A stretch of 60,000 nt of DNA, taken from positions 8,765,555 through 8,825,554 of the forward strand of contig CAIIXF020000002.1 in assembly GCA_903813345.2 (NCBI GenBank), in the 5' to 3' direction. The notes under the pieces are model-generated. The model was not told the origin of the DNA. It was given only the letters and a program-made list of their open reading frames with translations, and searched no databases. Positions 32,885 through 44,800 of the stretch are shown here, in pieces. Origin of the DNA: Owenia fusiformis. Taxonomy: Eukaryota; Annelida; Polychaeta; Sabellida; Oweniidae. The position numbers were made by a program, and so were the translations under genes. The stretch's first letter is position 1; each line of letters starts with the position of its first letter.

Positions 32885-35800
32885 CTACCGCACCCTCCAG
32901 CTAGATGCTTGAAAGAGTTGTAGATTATGCTCTGCAAGTGCTACCGAAGATACATTGGTACACGGTGGTAATGTCACATTTGATGTTGAATTTGTTGGTA
33001 TACACATTGGTAACTGCGTAATTGGAACATGAACGTAAAGTCTGACCATCAGTCCACCTACAAGGATTGCTATGCATAGTAGAAGACAGACTAGAGACCT
33101 TATAATGTTGGTCGTGGTTGGAGACATCTGATCTCTGTCTTCTATTGCATCTTGATACTGAGCCAGGTAGGGTGAGGAATACCGCCTTGGGTACAAAGGC
33201 ATTGACTTAGGTTTACCTGGAAGATGAACGTTACACAGTGAAAAAATAATATCATGGAAAGTCAGGATAATAGAATTACAGTAGTACAGTAGTAAAAAGA
33301 AACATTGAGAAACAACAAGTCACAAAGAAAGCAAAGACCAAATACCTAAAACATGTCAAAGCAAGAAGAAACAATGTCTGTCACCTCTGCCATTACAATA
33401 CAATGCGCGATTCACACTATGATTCCTACGTTTTAAAATCCGTAATGCTATTCAAAGATCTCATGAACATGTTTTTGATTACTAACTTTTGAAACTAATG
33501 AAGACAAAAAATGTTGGGGAGATTTTCGGATGAATAGGAGATATTACCAGGCATTATGAATTGTGTTTTTTTCTTTACAATTATCATACTTGCTTCCCGA
33601 TTCATTTACACATAACCCGGGCAAAAAACCTTCTTAGAATTTATGATGTACTATTGCAAAACCTCTATTGCAGTATTTACCTGGAGTAGAGAATCTTCTC
33701 CCGTGAAGTGTGGTTACAATCTTTGAAGAGGAATAGCGCCTTGGTATGGATGATCCTACAATCACAGGGGAGGAGTATCTCCTATTTCCTCCAACCTTTG
33801 TCCTTGGTGTAGCTTTTGGAGGTGGTATCAAGCCTGGATGTTAAAAAGTCGACACAATTAATTTGTACCATTCAAAGTAAAATTAATTAATCAAAGGGAA
33901 CTGGCTAGAATGAGGGAACGTCAGTATATTTGAAGAACTTGCATGAGCTCCGTTCCTTTAACAACCATCACTTTGAATAACAATACAGCAAGTCATAGGG
34001 AAGTTGACTTATTACAATGCCCTCAATATTTTTGACAATTTTAAATCTACATAAGATAACTTAATTATAAACAGCCTAAAAGAGGACTCTGCGTTGCCGA
34101 AAATTGGAGGGAGGGTACATGAAAATAGTCATCCATGTATGAAAATGAATCCTTCATTGATAGAAACGTTTTCCACTTACTAGTTTTTTCATCAAGGTCT
34201 TCATCGTCTTCGTCTTGTATCATTCCATCCTCATCTGTTATTCCAGCTCGTAGTTGAGCCTAAGTATAATTTGCAATACTTTTACATAAAATGTTGATGT
34301 ACATATTCAGAACAATTATTAGTTTTTAAAGGGGTTCAGTTATTTGGATACATAATCTCCTTAAAGGGGGCATTTTATAAAGTTCATATTGACATCATGT
34401 ACAAACATTAAATAATTTCAAGATAAATACAACGAATATGACCAGAAAAAAAACATTAAACAAGACACTCAGAGCAATACAAATACAAAAACACTTATAT
34501 ACAGACAAAACAAAACAAACTATAAATAATTACATAAACATTATACAATTTATAAGATTTACTATATAACTCTATATTTATCAATAGTTTGAGTACACTT
34601 CGATTGTAAATTAATTTTTAAAATTATTGAATTAAATATATGTAAAGTTATTACGTTATCGCATTCCATCTCCCAGTTAGTAGTGATTGTTAACACAAAG
34701 AAGCTAATAGCTGTTATTCCAACACCGCCGCTAAATGCATACCAGAGACCTTTTAAGCAAAGCAAGCAAAACACAAATATAAGTATGTAAAAAGCAAAAA
34801 ATAAACAAGGAGAGACACTCTTACTATGTTATACTACAATGTAATTTCAACCAAAGTAAGCAAAACAAAAAATAAGTTCATGATAAAAGGCAAAAATCAA
34901 GCAAGGGGGCCACTCTTACAATGTAATACTATAATTGTAATTTCAAGCAAAGTAAGCAAACTACAAAAGAAGTTCATGATAAAGGCAAAAAAAAGCAAGG
35001 AGAGACGCTCTTACAATGTAATACTAATTGTAATTTCAAGCAAAGTAAGCAAAACACAAAATTAAGTTCATGATAAAAGTCAAAAATTATGCAAGGGGGG
35101 CACTCTTACAATGTTTTCTATTGTAATTTCAAGCAAAGTAAGCAAAATACAAAATAAGTTCATGAAAAGAGTCAAAAACCAAAAATTAAGCAAGGATGGT
35201 CACACTAACAATTAAATACTATGTAATTTCAAGCAAAAGACAAATAATTATTTGCAGAATATCAATAAGAGGAGCCACGCTCATTCTGTGTAATGAAATC
35301 AAACCAAGCAAAAAAATAAAACTATAAAAATAACATTAATTATCATTTGCCATTTAATAATTATCATTTGCAATTTTAATAAATAGTACTGTATGTCAAA
35401 TAATAAGAAGAGTCACACTCACAGTGTGTAATGTAATTTACATGTCAAGCAAAGCATTAGCAAAACAAAACAAAATCCAGGCCTCATTTGCAGTTTTGAT
35501 AAATACGCACCAAGTATGTTTAGTATTTACTAAAATAAGCTGTCAGTGATATACAGTGTTAAATGAAAAGTGAAAAATACTTCATATTTTAAACGCGTTT
35601 ATTTCAGATAGCTATATATACATACTCTGACTTGTAATTGAGTAGTGCGCTACGTTTTGAGGCTATATATCAAAATTAATTTGACAGAAAATACATATAT
35701 CTTCAAACAATCAAAACAATCATGACATATTTAGTGCAGGTCTCGAACATAATAATATGTTGTATCCCTTCATATAATTCTGCAGTATGGTCAACTTTGA

Positions 35801-38800
35801 GTTTACGAATGGTCTGTGTAGTGGAGAGTGCTTTGAAGCTAGATAATGTCAAACATTGTAAGTTTATCAGATAAATAACTAGCCATGATACGAAGGGAGA
35901 AATTGAAAACTAAGAGATTTTTTTGTAAAACTATATCAAAAAGATAATTGACAAAACCGCTTTATTAAATAGCCCGAAAATAATTGTATTTCCGTTTGAA
36001 ATTTTATTACTTTCACACTTTCTGTATGACTTTTTCTGTAGTTAACGAAACATTAAATCATTAAAAAGAAAATGAGTTAATTAGTTATCTTTTAAAAGGA
36101 AAAAGATGGGAGTATTAAATCAAACTTTGATTTTTTCATATTGCTTATACTGTAAACCGAGGAGAATCAATCAATGTTCAATACAAACACTACCCTTTTA
36201 ATTTAAAAAGCACAAGAAACGAAAGCCAATGCGAATTTATCAGTAGATCAGTATAAGAGAATAATCAATGACCGAGTATGACCCATCGTATATTAATTAA
36301 AATCAATAATGTGCATATAGAGATATAACCAATTTTCAATAGTCTTTACTATATATTTGAATGACTGCATAGCATCTTTGAATATAAGATGTATGATAAG
36401 TATCTCGACTGAATTGTTTTGTACATATGTTGCCTAAAGTCAGAGAAGTACTCAGTATTGCATTTAGACAAATTATATCATTGGAATACCTATTTCGTCT
36501 ATTTTGCCAAATGTTGGGTTTACTTTGCTGTTTACCACGAATATATTTTTCTTGTTCTAATTGTTCAAAAACTGCTACTTTCAATATGCAAAACAGCAGC
36601 ATAACGCCATTTATTTACTCTTTATCTAATGCTTGCGATATCACCAAATGCTAGAAGCAAGAGGCACTTAAATAATGGTAAATAGCATATAAATATTTCA
36701 AAACCTGTTAAATATGTTCAAACAGCGGAAAGTTGGCACACAGTGGTAAGTACACCCTACTACTTATCCGATTAGTATGTGCAAGATAAACCCAACACAG
36801 ATATATGTTGATATCAAGCACTGGTGGTTCAATGGTAGAATGCTCGCCTGCCACGCGGGCGATCCGGGTTCGATTCCCGGCCTGTGCATCGTTTTCTTTT
36901 TGGTTTATTCGTGCAGCAACATCATTGACTTTTGAAAATGTCGAAAACTAGATTTTGAAGCATTACAAGCCTTATATTTCCTAATAATGTATATGCCATC
37001 GGCTTTTATTTAGTTTGCACATTGCATGCACAAAACCCCAACACCCCAATTGTCAAATGAACTCACGTTTTCACATTCTAATTCCCAGTTCGTAGTTTGA
37101 ACAAGGAGGAAAAACGCAACTGCTTCAACAAATATACCTCCGGCATAACCCCACCATAATCCTACAGAATATAGTCAAAGGTTTGACAGTGAGTGTTTCG
37201 TTGTCTATAACTTTATGAATAAGGACTCGAACAACAATTAATATAAAGACCATAACGTATTTTACATTTAAAGAAGTGCGTGCTCCTTTACGATTACCAC
37301 AGGGCATAAAAAAAACGATTTCCTGTGCCAACCCAAAAGGATAACATACTGTAAAACTACATATGCAGTGCTGATATTTGGAACTCAAGCCAAACACATA
37401 AAAATGCAGATTGTATGTATTTTAGATTGCGGAAATGCAATATTTAAGAAGGGATCTCAGTTTGTGTGGTATTTTATCAAAAGAAGACTGCATATGAACA
37501 TTTTCAAATCATTTGTCAAATACTATATCAAGAACTTGTGTTTGCCACTTCATGCAACCAATACAGTTATACATTTATTAAAACAGTGTGAAACACATTG
37601 AAGAACTTGCAGTATTTGATGCGTTTGCATAATATAGTGATGCTTTGTGTCAAAAGCATAAGAAAATTAAAGTCTCTAAAAGACTGGCGAAACAAAAGCA
37701 TATTACATTTTGAAATCAAGGTATATTACAAAGTATCGGGAAATTTAAAATCATAGCATTTGTGAAGGTTTTTCAGGAGCACTACATTTCAATTTGACGA
37801 ACAAATGTATTTTGCTTCCACAAAGAATATAAAACTTTAGAAGATCATAATTCTAAACGAAATACAATATTTAGCACAACATTCATTGAAATATGCTATA
37901 TATTGACAATATTAATTGAAAAACACGTAAAATGAAATGCTACCGTAAAACCTGTGAAACAATCAAATATTGCAATTTGTTATAAGATCAAAATAGTTTA
38001 GCGTTAGGCAACACGTCAGTATAACTAAAAGCGAATGTGTTTTGTGCAATCTACAAGATAATGCATTCTTCGATATGCCATCTACAGGATATTCCATCTA
38101 CACGATGTACAATATGACCTACTTGGTCAGCTTCGAGGTCCCAATTGGTTGTCACGACGAGAATAGAGAAGGATACTGCTTCTATTGCAATACCCCCGGC
38201 ATATGCTGCCCAAAGACCTAATTGTATATTGAAATTATACATTTGACCAATGAATGTGTAGGGATAAGTACCATAGGGGTTAATATACATGTTCCCCGAT
38301 GGCATGCTGCCAAAAAATAAATGTACGTTAAAATATACATTTAACCAATGAATACGTAGGCATAAGTACCATTGGGGTATATACATGTACCCCGATGGCA
38401 TGCTGCCAAAATACATAATTGTACGTTAAAAATATACATTTGACTAATGAATACGTAGGCATAACTACCATTAGGGATCTATAGTACTTTTTACCATGGT
38501 AAGCCATCCAAAGACTTAATTGTACATTGAAAATATACACCGGTATGTTTGATCAATGAATGGATGTAAACTTGAATATCATCAGGATGAGGTGCACTGT
38601 CACAGGGTAGGGTTCTTTATACCTTAGCTGATGTATTTCTTTAACATGTTAATATGAAACAACTTCTTCTTTTCTCCTATCTTGAATTTATTTCCTGTGG
38701 AATAGTCATCTTTTAGTGAGTGTATACCTCTAGCTTTGGTGTATCTATCTGCTTGTTCTGTGATGTCCCATCGTGTAGTTATGTTGTGTTCTCTAATAAA

Positions 38801-41800
38801 GGTAGATAACGGCTTTCCACATGAGTTTAAAAATTGCTCTCTAACAATAAGGTCAGTGATGCCTTCTATGGTTTTGGGTACTTCTGCGAGTTCTATCCAT
38901 CTATTAAAATAGTTCTCTATTCTCGCCATATACTGTATAGCACTTTCTCCTTTTTCTGGCTCAGAAGAATAAAATCTCTTTTTGAACCCATATTCTGTCA
39001 TTTCATACCGCTTTAAAAGGGCTATTTTCAGTGTTTGGTAACAGGAACATGTAGTCTCTGGTAGTCTGGTATACACTTCAAGTGCTTTTCCTTTTAATAA
39101 GGCACTCAAATACATGGCATAATTTTCTTCCTTCCATTCTTGAGTTTTTGCGTATCTTTCAAATCTAAGTAGATAAGCATCAATGTTGTCGGTTGTCTCA
39201 TCAAAGAACGGTAACTTTGGAATTTTTGGTATTTGTTGACTCTCTCTGGTAGTGGTTGGTCTTTCTATATTACTTTGTTCTGCTCTGTGGATGCTTTCTA
39301 GTTTGATTTTTTCTAAATCTATTTGAAGCATCAGCTCTTCTTTTCTTTGAGCTCCTAATTCAATGTTTTTCTTGTGTTCTCTTTCATATATTCTATCTTG
39401 TCTTTCTTGACATTTTTCTAATCGATCGCGCTCGGCAAAAATGAACTTTTCTAGTTTCTCGCCTGTATAGCCTAACTTTTCTCCCAATTCCATACATTTC
39501 TCCAGGTCTGATTTTTCTGATACGTCATTGTCTGTCATATCCATTTCCTGTTTTTCTGCCATTTTTCAGTAGTAAGGGAGAAAGTTAAAATACGCGTAAA
39601 TTCTTAAACATGTATAATGTATAACTTGCGCGTTCGCGATGTATGTGTAATTGTAGGTAGCGTGTACTGGATAAGAGATTTAATAAAAGGTATATTCAAT
39701 TTTGTATTGATAAATTGATTTGATTTACTGTATTGGCAGTTTTTTTTTTTTTTTTTTTTATAACTTGGTACTATCTATTTTATTTTATGTAACTTTCTAA
39801 CCTAACTCTTAAGCTAATTTAACTTCTAACTATAAGCAAGCTACTTTAACTTTATAATATGCTTATTTGAAATAAAGTAACATCTAAGTTAAGTAATGGC
39901 TATGGACGAGCCCCCATTGTCACAGGGTAGGGTTCTTTATACCTTAGCTGATGTTAATAATATGAAAACTTTGGTTGTTTTTGAATTAAAATTAAAAATC
40001 TATTTCAAAGTTAATAAACATATTTACAAATTTACTGTTTGCGATGGAATTTTCCAAATAAAATTCTACCTTTAACTTTCCTTATCTTAACACTAATCTA
40101 ATTAACTTTTCTAAAAACTAACTTAACTCACTTCCAATAAACAATAGTTTTCAAATTAAATTTTAATATACTCAACAAGAAGTATATTTGCACTACTGTA
40201 TATAATTGTAACCGCTCACTATTGTCATTAGTAAAGCCTGCTGTCGTCAATAAAATGTAATTTTATGATAATTTAATTATATCACCATATTTTGAAGATC
40301 CACTGTTGTTATTGTACGAAACACCTGCAGTCTAATAACTCTGCACACTGGTCTGCATCAGCGATAATAATCTGGCACGTACACAATTATAGTTATAGTT
40401 ACATTGTCATAGATGCACAAACACTCGCAGTTTGTAGCTCCTGCACACTGGTTCACACTATCGATATATAAACGGATATGTACACGTCTTGTCTGTAGTT
40501 ACGTCAAATGTTCATTTTACAGATACACAATTCTTACGGTACGAGTAGCTCCTGGACTCTTGCAATAATGTCATATTCACATCACAGATTTTAATCATAC
40601 GTATAATTGTCCTCATCAGTAAGAACAATAGCACGTTAATATACACACTTGTTTCACTTTTCGTAACGATTATTAGTTCTTAATCAGTTAGTAAAAGTTG
40701 ACACTATTGTCACAATTTTCACAAGTTTCACTATCACTATGCAATCACATAAGTTCATAACTGTTGTAGAATATCTCATATTCTAGTTAACTTTCATTTC
40801 ACATATCTCAAATGATGCATAATTCACTTCATATATATGAAAAATATCACATTCCACATTTGTGCTTTTCTCACTCTCTAAAACTAGTTCACTTCTACTT
40901 TTTCCCTACATGTCTACTCTATATCACATATATCTAGCTTGTTCCCAGTTCCTACACTTAAAATTACAGTGCTAATTTTGACCTAATTTGGTAATAAGTG
41001 AATGTAAGAATTTGTAGGAAAGGCCAGGGTAATTAAAAATTTGAGGTATATTAGGCTAAACCAATTTAATAAGGTAGTATTTGTGACATGCACCAAGAGA
41101 AATCAAACCCCTAAAAGAGTTCAATTGTCAAAATGGATCTAAATCAAAAACATATTATTCTCCTACAAATCAAAGCGCATTGAGAAATATGAATTTATAA
41201 TAGTTTAATTTAGAACTGATTTAATAAGTGAATACCGTGCATTTATGAATACAATAGTATATTTAACCTCTAATGGTTTAAGGGACATGAGTTATTTAAT
41301 TGATTAATATATTATATATATCAAACAACATTTGTTTATAAACACCATTTGCCCCAAATCCCAAATAGAGTAAGGAACGTGCGTTATTTTTGCTATGATA
41401 AGTTAAATAATATTTGTTTATAAATACAGGATAATTTGTCTTCAATCCTTAAAGGTGTAACAATATCATCAATTTATTGTTTAATATAGTACTGTGTTAG
41501 TTTTAATTGTTGATAGTTGAGCATAGTTCTGTGATAATTGTCAACATCAATTTAATGTTTAAAATAGTACTGTGCTAATTTATTAACATCAATTTATAGT
41601 TGAACATTGTCCTGTGCTAATTCATTGACATCAAATTATAGTTTAACATAGTACTGTGTTAATTTGTTTACATCAATTTATAGTTATACATAGTTTTATT
41701 TTTTATTTTTTTATTTATTTATTTGGAAAACGCTTTTAGAGCAGCGGCACTCAATCGGTGCATCCAGTACATCATATATAAAATATAAATGGGATAAAAC

Positions 41801-44800
41801 ATATCATGCAAAAGGCCACTAAAAACATGCATACGACTATTGTGTGCACTGTACATGTAATTTCTTTAAAAACAATTTGACATATTTGTCAAACTTCACG
41901 TAATTATCATGTCCCCACACGATTAAAATGTCATCTCCCAGAGCCCAACATGTTTTTAGTTGTACACTTCCTGCTAGAAAGTCAGAGGAGAGTTGGTGGT
42001 TGCAGTTTGACACAACATTATTGAAAAATACATTCCTATCACTACCAAAGTACGGACAGACAAAAAGTCTATGCCGTATAGTATCTTTAACATTGAGGTT
42101 ACAAAAGAGACATATACCGTTGTCTTGACCCCATCTTTGAAGATCGGAGCGAAGGCCAAAACATCCCGTTCTGGCCATGAATTTAAGTTTCTGACCATAG
42201 AAATCAAAGTCTGAGTTCATATAATTTTCCTTAGAGAGATAAATTTTCAAACATTTGTAAAGATTTAGGGATGACTTCTCCCCTTTTGAAGAGAAGAAAG
42301 CTACATGGCTTAAATCATTTGAGATCTGGATGTATGTTTTATACCAGTTATCATCCTGCCTTTGAAGGATGCCATCCAGACCATGTTTTATCAGGATCTC
42401 CTGAATATTGGCAAAATAGGGGAAAGCCTTGCCTTCCTGACCATTTATGTATTTATTGTACATTGTCTTGAATATAGCTTTGTGAACTGACCCTTCTTTA
42501 ATAGAGTGCCCTAAATATAAAAAATAATCGATTTTACGTTTTCAATGACATCAAGAATAGGTCTTAATCCTAAATCTCCTAACAATGCCTCTCTTGCAGG
42601 GCGGCATCTAAGCTGGAGAATGGCTCTTGCTACATTGTATTGCATTGATTTGAATTTTTTGCAAGTTGTCTTATTCAGAATCAAGGTGGGACATCCATGT
42701 AATAAGGCTGGCAAAAACATTGTATCATGCATTTTAATTCCGAATTTGACTCGCATAACATTACAATGCTTGGTTAAGGTTGAACTTATCATTCCTTGTA
42801 CTCTTTTTGATTTAGAGCTTAACATATTCTTTATGTGGAAAGAATCCTTCATGGACCTGTCAATATGTATACCCAAATATTTATAGTTCTGAACTTCGGA
42901 AATAAATGAGTCCCCCAAAATCCAAGTTTTTTGTTTATATAGACGTTTTCCTACTATCATGACTTTTGATTTTTTTTAGCTAAATTTAAATCCCTATTTG
43001 ATTGAGAAATTATCTGCAATTTTTAACATTTTGTTTAAACCCTCTTCATTGTCAGCAAGTAGTACAATGTCATCAGCAAACATTAGAGCTGGGATTTTTT
43101 GCCCCTCGAAAGGTATACCTGTTGATTCTTCTTGTAGCATTTCAACTAGTTCTGACATTACAAGGGAGAATAGGGTCGGGGAAAGACAGCAGCCTTGCTT
43201 TAGGCTATTAATGGAACTACTTTCTTCCCAATCAGTTGAAATTGATCCAAATATAATATATACTGTGCTGATTTGTTAACATCAATATATTGTTTAATAT
43301 AGTACTGTGTTAATTTATTAACATCGATTTAATGTTTAAAATAGTACCGTGCTAATTTGTTAATAAATGTCATAAAGTTACCTTCAATCCCCAATGGTGT
43401 AAGGAACATGAGTGGTATTCCTACAGGTAGCGCCAGAATGTAGTATCCTATGAATATCACCACTGCACCTACCACCTGTCTTCCACAGCCTCTCAAGACA
43501 CCGCCACATACGCCCTAGCATTACAAAACATGTATAACATTCATAGTGGGTACGACAAGTATTCCTTAGAAATGATCTACAAAGGAACAAGGCCTATATT
43601 CATATGCATGCATTTATTCATTTAACTCGTTAACTGTGTAATAGAACATAAGTCACGTTGTCTTACAAATTGACGATAAGCTTGCATTCCATGATACAGA
43701 ATATATTCATTAAAATAAATCTTAAAGTATTCTCCTAAGCATAATGTTTTGCGATATTGTTCGAACTTGTTTATATAAAACCTGTTTTTTTAAGTTATGT
43801 TTTGTAAATAGAAAAATAATTCTACCCAACAGAATCGTATACTCACAGCAATGCCGTCGAACAATTGGAAGATAGATAGGATTGGTAGAATAGCCGCCGT
43901 TCTTTTTATCACATCGCTGAAAAGGAATACAAAATATGATATTGGTAGTATATTATTACACTATTCGATATAAGTACTGTTTACAATAGATTTTGGCTTC
44001 TTTCTTGTATTTTTACTTTTATGATTTCATATTTTGCAGACAGCAACAAAATTATCAATTTGGATAGTTGTATATGATATCCAAATAAATTATGCTTGAC
44101 ATATCCAAATAATTAATCCTTAATGGAGCGATTGCGCGGCGAACCAATACCCAGTAGCCGATACGTGTCTGAAGAAGATGGACGTTGTTCATCGAAATGT
44201 AGCGAGCAAGTTTCACTAATTAGGATATGTCAAGCATAATTTATTTGGATATCAAATCCTATTTTTTAATGTTAGCATGATATCATTATGAATAGATGGG
44301 CATGGCTTATTGAGTTATCTTCAACATGTATTGTAATGACTTCAGTATGAATGAAATGTCCCTTGGTGTTCTGGTCCTGGATTGTGATATTGGTTCTCGA
44401 TTGGAGGGGGAGGGGGATGTTAGACATTGTTTCTTTTCACGTTAGATCATGGTTTTGGGATATAATAGGGTCAACTTTTCTTATGACAGATTTACAGTTA
44501 CAGTTTGCTTTTCTTGTTGAGTTTCTTTAAAGTTTTTAGTCACCCTTCCCTTTGGCATTTGTGCTTATATATATAAAAAGAAAGCCATTTAGGCCGACAT
44601 GAGTTTAAAGACATGTTGTTCTTTTTACTGTTTTTAATGGTAAAAGTTGAATATCAAATACCTTGAAGAATTGAACAAAATTTTTAATCTTTTGATTGAA
44701 GTGTATTTATACTTGAATGTAGAAAGTAGTCTTACGGATCTCCAGAGAAAGCCCTGGGTAGATACCATCTGAGACCTGCATATAGGGCTCCAACTATAAT

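Larger units (their letters stand above)
38593..41093 (-). mobile_element. Internally deleted Gypsy-type LTR retrotransposon
   Basis: The element proper is 38598-41088, flanked by a perfect 5-bp target duplication TGCAC (38593-38597 and 41089-41093). Its ends are TGTCACA and TGTGACA. Read on the minus strand: a full 5' LTR (41088-39918, ~1.17 kb), a primer-binding site, one open frame (39562-38624), then only the last ~37 bp of the 3' LTR (38634-38598). Protease, reverse transcriptase and nearly all of integrase are missing. It lies in the intron between MATE exons 15 and 16, same strand as the gene. It cannot move by itself. Confidence 0.8.

Noticed and set aside
44180-44215. Hammerhead-ribozyme-like core, CTGAAGA followed later by GAAA
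   Set aside because: The GATG/CATC stem leaves an extra unpaired A after the CTGANGA box, and neither stem I nor stem III can be drawn convincingly.
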